DNA from: Williamsia limnetica
GTDB lineage: Bacteria; Actinomycetota; Actinomycetes; Mycobacteriales; Mycobacteriaceae
Direction of reading: 5' to 3'
NCBI RefSeq assembly: GCF_003217475.1
Contig: NZ_QJSP01000008.1
Span: 1 to 64,000 of the forward strand
DNA: 64,000 bases
The translations under genes were made by a program, and so were the position numbers. Positions 17,230-26,305 of this stretch are shown here, piece by piece. Under the pieces are notes generated by a model that saw nothing but the letters and a program-made list of their open reading frames with translations, had not been told where the DNA came from and did not search any database. The first letter of the stretch is position 1. Each line of letters starts with the position of its first letter.

Positions 17230-18798
17230 ATGATTCGACAACGACGTCTTATCGCCGCAGCAATCGCCGCGGTGTGTTCCGTGACCCTGCTTATGACCGC
17301 CTGCAGCTCCCCCTCCACCACGAGTGCATCCGAGGACGAAGGCGACCCGGTGTCGGGCGGCTCCGCGAGCATCATCCAGGTCAGCGAGCCACGCACCCTC
17401 GACCCGGCGTCCCTCGGCAATGTCTGGGCCACCCAACCCGAGCTCGGCAACGCGCTCTACGGCACGCTCATGATCAACAACGTCGAGTCGCTCGACATCG
17501 AATACAAGATGGCCGAGGACTTCTCGACCACCGACGGTGGTGCCTCCTACACCATGAAACTTCGTCCGGGACTGATGTTCACCGACGGAACACCTCTCGA
17601 TGCCGCCGCAGTCAAGTACAACTGGGACCGCATGAAAGATCCGACCCTCGGTTCCGGGGCGAGCAAAGTGAGCCCCCAGATCGCGTCGACTGACGTCATC
17701 GATCCCGCGACCCTGAAGGTCACAATGGTCGCACCCAACCAGCACTTCGCTCAGGCGGTGGTGACCAGCGCGCTGAACTGGGTCGCCTCCCCGTCAGCTC
17801 TGGAGAAGGGCCGTGCCTCGTTCGACGCCGCGCCTGTGGGTGCCGGTCCGTTCACACTGACGAGCTGGACCCGGCAGAACAAAATGGAGTTCGCGAAGAA
17901 CCCCGGCTTCTGGGACGCGCCGAAGCCCTATCTCGATTCGCTGACCTTCACCTTCGTTGCCGACGCCGCACAGCGCTACAACGCGGTGATCAGTGGTGCG
18001 GTCGACAGTGCTTCCGAGTCGAACGCCGCCAACCTGCAGAAAGCCGAAGGCGCCGGACTCAAGACCGACCTCGTGGAGACCGGGGGTGGTTACTACATGG
18101 CGATGAACACCCGAGGTGCGCCGTTCGACGATCCGCGCGCACGTAAAGCGGTATCACTCGCCCTGAATCTCGACACGCTCAACACCGTCGTCTACAACGA
18201 CGCCGGAACCGTCCCGAAGACGCTGTTCCCCCAAGTGTCCCCGTTCTACAGCGACATCGCGCTTCACGTGAACAACAAGGAAGAAGCGCAGGCGCTGTTC
18301 GACGAACTGGCCGCCGAGGGCAAGCCCGTGAACTTCGCCTACACCGCATTTTCAACCACCGAGAACAAGCAGACGGGGGAAGCTCTCCAGGCCCAGTTGA
18401 GCGCGTTCGACAACGTCGAGGTCAGCATCAATGCTCTCGACTCGTCCGCCATCAACTCGGTGGTCGCGAACCGGGACTTCCAGATGGTCGTCACCTCGGC
18501 GAACGTCCTGGACCCGGACACCGAACTGTGGGTGAGCTTTCACTCGAAGTCGCAGGGCAACATGACCGGAATCAGCGACCCCGAACTCGATGCGGCGCTC
18601 GATGCGGGCCGCGTCGGTACCACGGTGGGGGAACGCAAAGCTGCCTATGACACCGTCCAGGAGAAGATTGCGGAGCTGGTCCCGGGTGTGTTCTTCGTCC
18701 GGTCCACCCCGGCGGTCATCGCAGGCACCAACGTGTCGGGAGTCGACGTCTACGGCCTCGGATCGCCTCTGCCAGAGGAGATGTGGCTGACGAACTAG
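17230..18798 (+). CDS. Family-5 (oligopeptide/nickel type) solute-binding lipoprotein, paralogue 1
   Basis: A 522-residue exported lipoprotein. Lipobox LMTAC puts the lipidated Cys at about residue 25. The mature protein carries the SBP_bac_5 signature around LRPGLMFTDGTPLDAAAVKYN and AAPVGAGPFTL. Family members bind peptides or diverse small solutes for ABC importers. No permease or ATPase gene is present here. It is equal in length to and closely matches 31293-32861, including the DNA around the start, so it arose by duplication. Ligand likely linked to the BVMO pathway (inference). Confidence 0.88.
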   Translation: MIRQRRLIAAAIAAVCSVTLLMTACSSPSTTSASEDEGDPVSGGSASIIQVSEPRTLDPASLGNVWATQPELGNALYGTLMINNVESLDIEYKMAEDFSTTDGGASYTMKLRPGLMFTDGTPLDAAAVKYNWDRMKDPTLGSGASKVSPQIASTDVIDPATLKVTMVAPNQHFAQAVVTSALNWVASPSALEKGRASFDAAPVGAGPFTLTSWTRQNKMEFAKNPGFWDAPKPYLDSLTFTFVADAAQRYNAVISGAVDSASESNAANLQKAEGAGLKTDLVETGGGYYMAMNTRGAPFDDPRARKAVSLALNLDTLNTVVYNDAGTVPKTLFPQVSPFYSDIALHVNNKEEAQALFDELAAEGKPVNFAYTAFSTTENKQTGEALQAQLSAFDNVEVSINALDSSAINSVVANRDFQMVVTSANVLDPDTELWVSFHSKSQGNMTGISDPELDAALDAGRVGTTVGERKAAYDTVQEKIAELVPGVFFVRSTPAVIAGTNVSGVDVYGLGSPLPEEMWLTN

Positions 18799-18822
18799 GA
18801 CCTCGCCCCGGACAAGGTCCGC

Positions 18823-19452
18823 TCAGCGGGTGACCGGGGCGAGCCAGAGCCCGACCATGGCATCAACGAGATCAGTGGTGAAGTCTGTCCAGTCGCCCGG
18901 TTCCTCGGTCGACTCAGCGATGGCTCGCTCCTTCTCGGCGCACATGTGTGTCATCAGTTGACGGACCATGTCAGCGCGCATCTTTCGGACGTCGACGGGC
19001 AGATCGGGCAAACACCTCGCGAGTTCGACCAGCGTCTTCTGCAGCGATGGGGACACCATGGCCTCGGTGTAGACGATCGACCTCAGGCTCGGATCGGTGA
19101 TCAACTGCGCGCTGAACCGTGCGAACCAAGTCGGAGTCGGCGAAGCAGCGAGGTGGTCCGTGGTCGCCTGCACCAGGCAGGTGACCCAGTCGCGGATCTC
19201 CGTCGAGCCTTCGGTCGCCGCCACCAGTTCGCAACGATGGCGTTCGATTTCGGCAGAGTGTTTGTTGACGATCGCTCGCACGAGATCGGCCTTCGTACCG
19301 AAGTGGTATCCCACCGCGGCGTTGTTGCCCTGTCCGGCCGCCTCGCTCACCTGACGATTCGAGACCGCATAGACGCCATGCTCGGCGAACAGTTGCTCGG
19401 CCACGACCAGCAATCGATCGCGTGTGGAGGTGGTCACCGCATCCGATTTCAT
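18823..19452 (-). CDS. TetR/AcrR family transcriptional regulator
   Basis: A 209-residue TetR protein. The HTH region (about 10-60) contains VSEAAGQGNNAAVGYHFGTK, similar to the regulator at 314-970. It is divergent from the MFS transporter gene at 19581, with TTTGACTAATTCAAA between them, so it is the probable repressor of that exporter. Ligand unknown. Confidence 0.88.
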   Translation of the reverse strand: MKSDAVTTSTRDRLLVVAEQLFAEHGVYAVSNRQVSEAAGQGNNAAVGYHFGTKADLVRAIVNKHSAEIERHRCELVAATEGSTEIRDWVTCLVQATTDHLAASPTPTWFARFSAQLITDPSLRSIVYTEAMVSPSLQKTLVELARCLPDLPVDVRKMRADMVRQLMTHMCAEKERAIAESTEEPGDWTDFTTDLVDAMVGLWLAPVTR

Positions 19453-19504
19453 CCGGCTCGCCTCGTCATGTGTGAGAGATCTTGGTCACCGATCGACCAT
19501 ACCC

Positions 19505-19519
19505 TTTGACTAATTCAAA
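19505..19519. promoter_or_regulatory. Inverted repeat, candidate operator for TetR and MFS genes
   Basis: TTTGACTAATTCAAA has 5-bp arms TTTGA/TCAAA around CTAAT. It lies in the 128-bp divergent region between the TetR and MFS starts. A related AT-rich stretch (GACTTAATTTGG) follows a few bases later. Candidate binding site for the adjacent TetR. Confidence 0.5.
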
Positions 19520-19580
19520 CGACTGACTTAATTTGGTTGTAGAACCTATCTAGATCCGATTCCAGTCCGATGGAGATTTC

Positions 19581-21059
19581 ATGTCGACTTCTGCGCCTGA
19601 GGCCACGGCCGTGGCCAAACCCCCGGCGACCGGCGCCGTGGTCGCGGTGCTGGCTTTCGCCGGCATCGTCGTCTCATTGATGCAGACACTGGTGATCCCG
19701 ATCATCCCGCATCTTCCCGAGTACCTGAATGCCCCGGCATCCGACACCGCATGGGCAATCACGGCCACCCTGCTGGCTGCTTCGGTCGCAGTGCCCACCA
19801 TGGGTCGACTCGGTGACATGTTCGGCAAACGGCGGATGTTGCTCATCAGCATTGTCCTGCTCGTGGCGGGCTCGCTGGTTGCCGCTCTCAGCTCGAGCCT
19901 GATCCCCATGGTGGTCGGACGAGCTCTGCAGGGCCTCGCCGCCGGACTCATCCCCCTCGGGATCAGCGTCATGCGCGACGTCCTTCCGCCCCAGAAGCTT
20001 GCCGGCGCCGTGGCGATGATGAGCGCGTCGCTCGGTGTCGGTGGTGCACTCGGACTGCCGATCGCTGCTTTAATCGCCGAGTACGCCGATTGGCACGTCC
20101 TGTTCTGGGCATCGGCCGCCCTCGGCGTCGTCGCCGGCGCACTCATCGTGAAGATCGTGCCCGAATCGCCTGTCCGCACCGGCGGCTCGTTCGACTTCGT
20201 CGGCGCGATCTCACTCTCCACCGCGCTGGTCGCACTGTTGCTGGCCGTATCCAAAGGGTCGGACTGGGGTTGGACCAGCGGACAGACTCTGAGCCTGCTC
20301 GCCATCGCCCTGGTCGCGTTCCTCGCCTGGGGATGGTGGGAACTCCGTGTCACCCGGCCACTGGTCGACCTCCGGATCGCAGTTCGCCGCCAGGTCCTGT
20401 TCACCAACCTCGCGTCGATCGTGTTCGGTTTCGCCATGTTCGCCGCGACCATGGTCTTCCCCCAGGTCGTCCAGCTCCCCGAGAGCACCGGATTCGGGCT
20501 CGGTGGATCGATGTTGATGTCCGGCCTCGTGATGGCGCCGTTCGGCGTGGTGATGATGCTCATCGCTCCCGTCTCATCCAAGATCACCAACGCGTACGGA
20601 CCCAAGATCACGCTGATGCTCGGTGCCGTCATCGTCGCGACCGGGTACGGGATCGGAACATTCTCACTGCACTCGATCTGGCAACTGATCATGATCGCGA
20701 TCATCATCGGGACCGGAACCGGCATGGCCTATGGCGCGATACCCGCGCTCATCATGGCGGCGGTGCCTCCTACCGAGACCGGTGCGGCGAACAGCTTCAA
20801 CACGCTCATGCGATCACTCGGAACATCCTTCGCGAGCGCCATCGCCGGGGTCATCCTCGCGCAGATGACGATCACGATCGGTGCGACGAGCGTTCCGTCG
20901 GAGAACGCATTTCGGGTGATCATGGCTTTGGCGGCCGGGTCTGCGATCGCCGCACTGATCCTGACCGCCTTCCTGCCCAAGTTCCGGGCGCCCGATTCCG
21001 GTCGTGATGCCGTCCTCGGCGCCGCTCTCAAGGAACCGGTCGCAGCGCGAGCCGAGTAA
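19581..21059 (+). CDS. MFS transporter, DHA2 (EmrB/QacA-like) drug:H+ antiporter type
   Basis: A 492-residue integral membrane protein with about 14 hydrophobic segments, as in DHA2 exporters. Motif A reads GRLGDMFGKRRM at about residue 75 and an Arg-containing GRALQGLAAG follows in the fourth helix. It would use proton influx to export drugs or toxic intermediates. The divergent TetR gene and the palindrome between them suggest ligand-induced expression. A strong hairpin at 21081-21110 ends the unit. Confidence 0.9.
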   Translation: MSTSAPEATAVAKPPATGAVVAVLAFAGIVVSLMQTLVIPIIPHLPEYLNAPASDTAWAITATLLAASVAVPTMGRLGDMFGKRRMLLISIVLLVAGSLVAALSSSLIPMVVGRALQGLAAGLIPLGISVMRDVLPPQKLAGAVAMMSASLGVGGALGLPIAALIAEYADWHVLFWASAALGVVAGALIVKIVPESPVRTGGSFDFVGAISLSTALVALLLAVSKGSDWGWTSGQTLSLLAIALVAFLAWGWWELRVTRPLVDLRIAVRRQVLFTNLASIVFGFAMFAATMVFPQVVQLPESTGFGLGGSMLMSGLVMAPFGVVMMLIAPVSSKITNAYGPKITLMLGAVIVATGYGIGTFSLHSIWQLIMIAIIIGTGTGMAYGAIPALIMAAVPPTETGAANSFNTLMRSLGTSFASAIAGVILAQMTITIGATSVPSENAFRVIMALAAGSAIAALILTAFLPKFRAPDSGRDAVLGAALKEPVAARAE

Positions 21060-21080
21060 TCGCGATCGCCCCATGTCGAT

Positions 21081-21110
21081 TCGCCCCCGCCCCGCAAAGG
21101 GCGGGGGCGA
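21081..21110 (+). terminator. Strong GC-rich hairpin after the MFS gene
   Basis: 12-bp perfect arms (TCGCCCCCGCCC and GGGCGGGGGCGA) with a 6-nt loop CGCAAA, starting 22 bp after the MFS stop. No T-tract follows, but the stem is very stable and positioned as a terminator. Confidence 0.75.
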
Positions 21111-21151
21111 TCTGCGTTTCGCAACGACTTCGGATGCACTCAATCCAGCAA

Positions 21152-21188
21152 AAGAGCGGTACTCTTCTGATAAGAGAGTAACGTTCTC
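21152..21188. promoter_or_regulatory. Tandem 15-bp palindromes upstream of amidohydrolase no. 2
   Basis: Sites AAGAGCGGTACTCTT (21152-21166) and GAGAGTAACGTTCTC (21174-21188) have centres 22 bp apart. Both fit the window-wide GAGAAT/AGAGT inverted-repeat pattern. The second site ends 30 bp before the ATG at 21219, where a repressor would block transcription. Confidence 0.62.
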
Positions 21189-21218
21189 AGTAGCCCTGCC
21201 CCGCTTGAGAGGACCTTC

Positions 21219-22487
21219 ATGAACATTGACGACATGGTCATGGTCAGCATCGACGATCACGTGGTCGAACCGGCCGACATCTTCGAAAAACACTTCCCGA
21301 AAAGTCTCATGGACCAGGCCCCGAAGCTGACGGCCAACCCACGCAACCCCAACGTCCAGGCCTGGCTCTTCCAAGACCAGGTCGTCGGTAGCTCCGGCCT
21401 CAATGCTGTCGTGTCATGGCCCAAGAAGGAGTGGGGCATGGATCCGACGGGCTACGCAGAAATGCGGCCCGGCGTCTACGACATGGGCATGCGCGTGCGC
21501 GACATGGATGCCAACGGCACCCTGGCGGCGACCTTGTTCGCTACCTTTCCCGGCTTCGCAGGCACCCATCTGGCCAGCCTGCCGGACAAGAAACTGTCGC
21601 TCGCGGCGTGCAAGGCCTTCAACGACTGGGTTGTCGGCGAAGTCCCGGAAACCTATCCGGGACGTTTCGTTCCCCTGGGCATCATTCCGTTCTTCGACCA
21701 GGCCGAGTCGGTCAAGGAGATCCATCGGCTCGCCGCGATGGGATGCCGGTCCATCAGCATTCCCGAGACGCCCTACGGCTCAGGCTTCCCCGACTTCAAG
21801 TCCGGCTACTGGGACCCGATGTTCGAGGCCTGCGCCGAACACAACATCGTCCAGAGCCTCCACATCGGTGGCGGCTTCAGCCTGATCAAACGACCCGAGG
21901 GCTTCAACCTCGACGACATGATGGTTCTGACGCCACTGATCTCTACGATCGCCGCCAACGACGTGCTTCTCAGCGGCGTCTTCCAGAAGTTCCCCGACCT
22001 CAAGTTCGCAATGAGCGAAGGCGGAGTCGGCTGGGTGGCGCCGTGGCTCGATCGCGTCGAACGCCACATCGACAACCAGTCCGAGTGGCTGGGCTCGAGC
22101 TTCCTGCCCGCAGGCATGACAGCAACAGACGTGTGGCGCAAGAACTTCTTGGCGTGTTACATCACCGAACCGAGCGGCCTGAGCAATCGCGACAGACTCG
22201 GAATCGACACCATCGCGTGGGAATGCGACTACCCGCACTCCGATTCCACTTGGCCTCGCTCGCCGGAGATGCTGAAGGAAGAACTCGACGCGGCGCAATG
22301 CACCGACGAGGAAATCGACAAGATCACCTTCGCCAACGTCGCCAGGTTCTTCGACTGGGATCCGTTCAAGCACATTGCCCGCGAAGATGCGACGGTCGGC
22401 GCGCTCCGAGCCCGAGCCGGCGACGTAGACACCAAAGAAACCTCCAAGGAGGAATACCGGCGACGGTACGAACTCGCGAACTCTTAA
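21219..22487 (+). CDS. Amidohydrolase-superfamily metal enzyme (Amidohydro_2 type), paralogue 2
   Basis: A 422-residue protein of the same length as paralogue 1 (9217-10485). It has the same N-terminal metal motif SIDDHVVEP (D12, H14, E17), a barrel HIGGG region and ECDYPHSDSTWP near the C-terminus. The C-terminal third is also shared (DPFxxxxREDATVGALRA). Reaction type within the superfamily, hydrolysis or decarboxylation, is not visible. Transcribed alone, between tandem operators and a clear terminator. Confidence 0.87.
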   Translation: MNIDDMVMVSIDDHVVEPADIFEKHFPKSLMDQAPKLTANPRNPNVQAWLFQDQVVGSSGLNAVVSWPKKEWGMDPTGYAEMRPGVYDMGMRVRDMDANGTLAATLFATFPGFAGTHLASLPDKKLSLAACKAFNDWVVGEVPETYPGRFVPLGIIPFFDQAESVKEIHRLAAMGCRSISIPETPYGSGFPDFKSGYWDPMFEACAEHNIVQSLHIGGGFSLIKRPEGFNLDDMMVLTPLISTIAANDVLLSGVFQKFPDLKFAMSEGGVGWVAPWLDRVERHIDNQSEWLGSSFLPAGMTATDVWRKNFLACYITEPSGLSNRDRLGIDTIAWECDYPHSDSTWPRSPEMLKEELDAAQCTDEEIDKITFANVARFFDWDPFKHIAREDATVGALRARAGDVDTKETSKEEYRRRYELANS

Positions 22488-22506
22488 TACCCGGCTCGCA
22501 CAACAG

Positions 22507-22539
22507 AACCCACAGGCGCACCACGCGCCTGTGGGTTTT
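22507..22539 (+). terminator. Rho-independent terminator of amidohydrolase no. 2
   Basis: 13-bp perfect arms (AACCCACAGGCGC and GCGCCTGTGGGTT), a 5-nt loop, and a TTTT run at 22536-22539. It begins 20 bp after the stop codon. The most typical intrinsic terminator in the window. Confidence 0.88.
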
Positions 22540-22582
22540 GTCGTCTCGGGTGGGCGGCAGCGCCCGTTGCGGATGTGAACTT

Positions 22583-22627
22583 CGTTCTATATTGTACGAG
22601 AGTGTGATTCTCGTAACAACGGGATCG
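22583..22627 (+). promoter_or_regulatory. Promoter/operator block A, identical to 28579-28623
   Basis: A 45-bp block identical to one upstream of amidohydrolase no. 3. It contains the inverted repeat ACGAGA-N7-TCTCGT (22596-22614). A plausible promoter is TTGCGG (22567-22572), 17 bp, TATTGT (22590-22595), which would put the operator over the -10 end and the transcription start. It drives the ALDH-SDR-deazaflavin reductase operon. Promoter boxes are inferred by eye. Confidence 0.7.
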
Positions 22628-22677
22628 ATAGTCCATACATCCGGAACTGCGCTCGACTGTCCCGCCTAAGGAGTCCT

Positions 22678-24150
22678 GTGACCACGATCATCAACACACG
22701 ATCGCCATACATCGACGGCAAATCCGTAGTCGGCGAGGGCAAGTCGCTACCTGTGATCAACCCCGCGACAGAGAACGTGATCACCGAAGTCGAGACCACG
22801 TCCGTCCGGCAAGTCGAAACGGCGATCCTTGCGGCCCGGCGCGCCTTCGACATAGGCGACTGGGCGTGGGCCGATCGCCGGGACCGAGTACGCATGATCC
22901 TCGGGATGCTCGACTATTTCGAGGAACACCGCGACGAACTGGCCCAGACCATCCAGCAGGAGGCAGGCGCCACGACTCGTATGCTCGGGTCTGCGCAGCT
23001 GGATCACGCAATCGCGCAGATGCGCCAGACGGTCGATCTGTACCTGACATTGCCCGATGAGGAGTACAGCCCACGCCCGCTCGACGTGGCCATCGCTGCA
23101 AATACCGTGGGGCTCAGCGTCATGACGTACGAACCGGTAGGTGTCGTCTCGTGCATCTCTGCATACAACTGCCCGTTCTGGATCAACGCGTGGAAGGCGA
23201 TCCCCGCACTGCTCACCGGGAACACCGTGGTGCTGCGTCCGAGTCCTTTCACACCGTTGTCGGCGTTGGTCTTCGGGGATGCCGCCGAGGCGGCGGGCCT
23301 CCCTGCGGGTGTGCTCAATGTGGTTCTCGAGGCGGGCTACGAAGGCTCTGCCTTGATGACGACTCACCCGGCGGTGGACCAGATCAGCTTCACCGGCTCG
23401 ACGGCCGTCGGCAAGTCGATCATGCGGCAGGCGGCTGACACCGCCAAGCGGGTGATGCTCGAGCTGGGTGGCAAGTCGGTGCAGCTGTATCTGCCCGATG
23501 GCGTCGACAAGGCCCCGATGGGCTTCCCGGTTGTATTCGCCAATCACTCCGGCCAGGCCTGTGTGGCAGCGACCCGAATGCTCGTTCCACACGACCGCAA
23601 GGACGAAGTACTCGACAAGGGCGCGGCCATTGCCGCCCGGTTGACCATCGGCGATCCCGCCGACGCCTCCACCCTGATGGGGCCGCTCATCTCGGCCGCT
23701 CAGCGCGATCGATGCGAATCCTACGTGCAACGTTCGGTCGCTGCCGGCGGACGGGTGGTGACCGGAGGCAAGCGCCCACCCGGCCACGACAGGGGCTACT
23801 ACTTCGAGCCCACCATCCTCGACGTCCCTGACAACTCCAATCCTGCTGCGCAGGAGGAAATCTTCGGCCCCGTGGTCACGGTCATCGGCTACGACACGGT
23901 GGACGAGGCAATCGCCATCGCGAACGACTCCCCCTACGGCCTGTCCGGGCAGGTCTACAGCCCGGATCTTGTTGCGGCGACGGCAGTTGCGCGCCGAATC
24001 AGGGCCGGCGCGGTCAATGTCAACGGGCTCGGTGCGAGCGCCTACGCCTCATCCGGCGGCTACAAGGAGAGCGGGCTCGGGCGTGAACGCGGCGTCGACG
24101 GACTGCGCGCGTACCAGGAGATCAAACATCTGAGCGTCAACAACTGGTGA
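22678..24150 (+). CDS. Aldehyde dehydrogenase (NAD(P)+)
   Basis: A 490-residue ALDH oxidising an aldehyde to an acid. Catalytic Cys295 lies in SGQACVAATR and general-base Glu262 in ELGGKS; the cofactor region FTGSTAVGKS and the C-terminal FGPVV and KESGLGRERG are present. The Rossmann region has AYNCPFW where many ALDHs have PWNFP. GTG start at 22678 follows AAGGAG. First gene of an operon under block A; it may oxidise an aldehyde released in ring or side-chain breakdown. Confidence 0.93.
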   Translation: MTTIINTRSPYIDGKSVVGEGKSLPVINPATENVITEVETTSVRQVETAILAARRAFDIGDWAWADRRDRVRMILGMLDYFEEHRDELAQTIQQEAGATTRMLGSAQLDHAIAQMRQTVDLYLTLPDEEYSPRPLDVAIAANTVGLSVMTYEPVGVVSCISAYNCPFWINAWKAIPALLTGNTVVLRPSPFTPLSALVFGDAAEAAGLPAGVLNVVLEAGYEGSALMTTHPAVDQISFTGSTAVGKSIMRQAADTAKRVMLELGGKSVQLYLPDGVDKAPMGFPVVFANHSGQACVAATRMLVPHDRKDEVLDKGAAIAARLTIGDPADASTLMGPLISAAQRDRCESYVQRSVAAGGRVVTGGKRPPGHDRGYYFEPTILDVPDNSNPAAQEEIFGPVVTVIGYDTVDEAIAIANDSPYGLSGQVYSPDLVAATAVARRIRAGAVNVNGLGASAYASSGGYKESGLGRERGVDGLRAYQEIKHLSVNNW

Positions 24151-24218
24151 GCGGTCGGCAACTGCTGATTTGCACAGACACTGACCGACCTTCGCCATCA
24201 TCACAGGAGAATTCGACA

Positions 24219-24989
24219 ATGCAGCTCGAAGGCAAGACGATCATCATCACCGGGGCGGGTTCAGGAGTCGGTCGCGCATCGGCCATCCTGTTCGCCGAAG
24301 AGGGCGGCAACGTCGTATGCGCCGACGTCAACGACGAGTGGGCCAAAGAGACCGTCAGGTTGGTCGAGCAGAACGGCGGGAACTCGATTGCCGTGCACTG
24401 CGACGTGACCTCCGAGGCCGACGTGACCGCGGCCATCGACGCCACCGTGGCGGAGTACGGCCGCTTGGACGTGATGTACAACAACGCCGGCGTGGCGACT
24501 CCCCGGCCCGGCCTGCGATTCGAAGACCACACGGTCGAGGACTTCGATCGGTTGATGTCCATCAATCTCAAGGGCGTATTCCTGGGGACCAAGTACGCTG
24601 TCCTGCAGTTCAAGAAGCAGAGCACGCCGGGATCGATCGTCAACACGGCATCTGTCGCGGGCATCGTCGGGTGGGGTGGGACCGTGTACGGCGCCACCAA
24701 AGGTGGGGTCATTCAACTCACCCGGGCAGTCGCCGTCGAAGCCGCGCCGTTCGACATCCGGGTGAACGCGGTCTGCCCCGCCGGCATGCCGACCACCAAC
24801 TTCATGGACATCCCCACCGACACGGCCACCCAGGCGGTGGCATTCGAAAAGGTTGCGCAACAGCACCCACTCGGCCGGAACATCACTCCCGAGGACGTCG
24901 CGGCGGCGGCATTGTTCTTCGCCTCGGACACCGCCCGCAACGTGACCGGGGTGGTCCTTCCGGTCGACGGCGGATACGTAGCACGATGA
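24219..24989 (+). CDS. SDR family oxidoreductase
   Basis: A 256-residue classical SDR: ITGAGSGVGRA, CADVND, NNAGVATPR, TASVAGIVG, YGATKGG and VNAVCPAG. ATG at 24219 follows AGGAGA and is preferred over earlier in-frame codons. It lies 68 bp after the ALDH gene; its stop is just before the deazaflavin reductase gene. Probably oxidises or reduces a hydroxyl/keto intermediate of this operon. Confidence 0.88.
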   Translation: MQLEGKTIIITGAGSGVGRASAILFAEEGGNVVCADVNDEWAKETVRLVEQNGGNSIAVHCDVTSEADVTAAIDATVAEYGRLDVMYNNAGVATPRPGLRFEDHTVEDFDRLMSINLKGVFLGTKYAVLQFKKQSTPGSIVNTASVAGIVGWGGTVYGATKGGVIQLTRAVAVEAAPFDIRVNAVCPAGMPTTNFMDIPTDTATQAVAFEKVAQQHPLGRNITPEDVAAAALFFASDTARNVTGVVLPVDGGYVAR

Positions 24990-25003
24990 CACGAGGAGCC
25001 GAC

Positions 25004-25459
25004 ATGTCCACAGACAACAGCGACAAGCAGTACCAGCCACAGAACCTGACCCTCCGCAATGCCGAACACGCCGAGCGCTACCGGGCCACAGACGGAGCAG
25101 AAGGACACATCTGGAACGGTGCGACCTGCCTGCTGCTGACCACCACCGGACGCAAGAGCGGCCAACCCCGGGAAACGCCACTCATCTACGCGCAAGACGG
25201 GGATGACCTCGTCGTGATCGCTTCCAAGGGGGGTGCACCCAAGGCACCCAACTGGTACGAGAACTTGGTCGTGAACCCAGAGGTCACGGTTCAGATACTG
25301 GCCGAGCGCTTCTCGGCACAGGCACACGAAGTGGACGGCGAGGAGTACACCCGCCTCTGGGATCTGGCTGCGGCTTCATGGCCGAACTACAACGTGTATG
25401 CACAACGGACCGACCGGAAGATTCCCGTTGTCGTATTGCGTCGTACGCCCGCGTCGTGA
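25004..25459 (+). CDS. Deazaflavin (F420)-dependent nitroreductase-family oxidoreductase
   Basis: A 151-residue protein of the Ddn/F420H2-dependent reductase family: TTTGRKSGQPRETPLIY and ASKGGAPKAPNWYENLVVNP are the family's typical cofactor-contact stretches. Such enzymes use F420H2 to reduce activated C=C bonds or quinones. ATG at 25004 has GAGGAG upstream; an ATG at 24986 overlapping the SDR stop is an alternative. Its place in the ALDH operon suggests reduction of an unsaturated intermediate. Confidence 0.88.
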   Translation: MSTDNSDKQYQPQNLTLRNAEHAERYRATDGAEGHIWNGATCLLLTTTGRKSGQPRETPLIYAQDGDDLVVIASKGGAPKAPNWYENLVVNPEVTVQILAERFSAQAHEVDGEEYTRLWDLAAASWPNYNVYAQRTDRKIPVVVLRRTPAS

Positions 25460-25542
25460 CCAGGCCTTCCAGGGTGACCTGTCGAGTCACACACGATCGA
25501 CGGTTTAAGGTCAGGGGACACAACGAGTAGGGGTGGTCGAGC

Positions 25543-26277
25543 GTGGTAGACGCTTCCGGCAAGCAAGCGCAGTCGATCTGGGAGTCGCGGGCGCTCGATC
25601 GTTCAGCGGTACGAGCACAGGACAAGACTGCGGCTCGCCAACTGTTGACCGCACGCGAGATCATCGGCGCGGGGAGAAGGCTGTTCGCAGAGTCCAGCAG
25701 CTTCCAGTTCACGATGAAGCAGGTCAGCGTACAGGCCGGCGTCGCCTTGCAGACCGTCTACCGACACTTCGAGACGAAGGATCTGCTCGTGCTGGCGATC
25801 CTCGAAGAGGAGATCCGCTCGTCCGTCGCGAAGATCGAAACCGACGTCGCCAAGATCGCGGACCCGCTGGAGAAAGTTCACTCTGTGATCACGGGGCCGG
25901 CGTCGAGGCAGCGAACGAAGCAACAGAACTTGATGGGCGCAGCGATAGTCCGGGAACACCTGCGCCTGCAGGTCGACCATCCGGCTGACGTGGCATTGGT
26001 GACCGCGCCCTACTTCGTGCTGATGGAAGACATCCTGCGCACCGCCGCCGATGCCGGGGCACTTCAGATCGTCGACCCGAAGCGCGATGCCCAGATCATC
26101 CAACACCTCGTCATGTCCTTCTATCACCAGTTCGCGCTCGGCGTGGTCTCCGGAGATCCTGCCCAGGAGACCGCCTACCTCTGGGAGTTCTGTCGTGCCG
26201 CCCTCGACCGCGGCACCACGGCGGCCGAGGCCGTCCGCCCTCGTCGCCGGTCGGCTTCGAAGAAGCAACCGACCTGA
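25543..26277 (+). CDS. TetR family transcriptional regulator, candidate master repressor of the tandem-palindrome regulon
   Basis: A 244-residue TetR protein with a long N-terminal arm: the HTH lies at about residues 50-90 (TMKQVSVQAGVALQTVYRHFETK), after some 40 polar residues. The tail is basic (RPRRRSASKKQ). It sits in the middle of the 21-34 kb block whose promoters carry GAGAAT-type palindromes, with 83 bp between it and the operon upstream. I see no such palindrome directly before it. Its link to the sites is inferred from position only. Confidence 0.85.
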   Translation: MVDASGKQAQSIWESRALDRSAVRAQDKTAARQLLTAREIIGAGRRLFAESSSFQFTMKQVSVQAGVALQTVYRHFETKDLLVLAILEEEIRSSVAKIETDVAKIADPLEKVHSVITGPASRQRTKQQNLMGAAIVREHLRLQVDHPADVALVTAPYFVLMEDILRTAADAGALQIVDPKRDAQIIQHLVMSFYHQFALGVVSGDPAQETAYLWEFCRAALDRGTTAAEAVRPRRRSASKKQPT

Positions 26278-26305
26278 GGGGTGCGGCGGGCGGGCCCGAC
26301 AGCAC

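Noticed and set aside
18798-18820. GGACCT/AGGTCC hairpin between the binding-protein and TetR genes
   Set aside because: Only 6-bp arms with an 11-nt loop; weak evidence for a terminator in GC-rich DNA.
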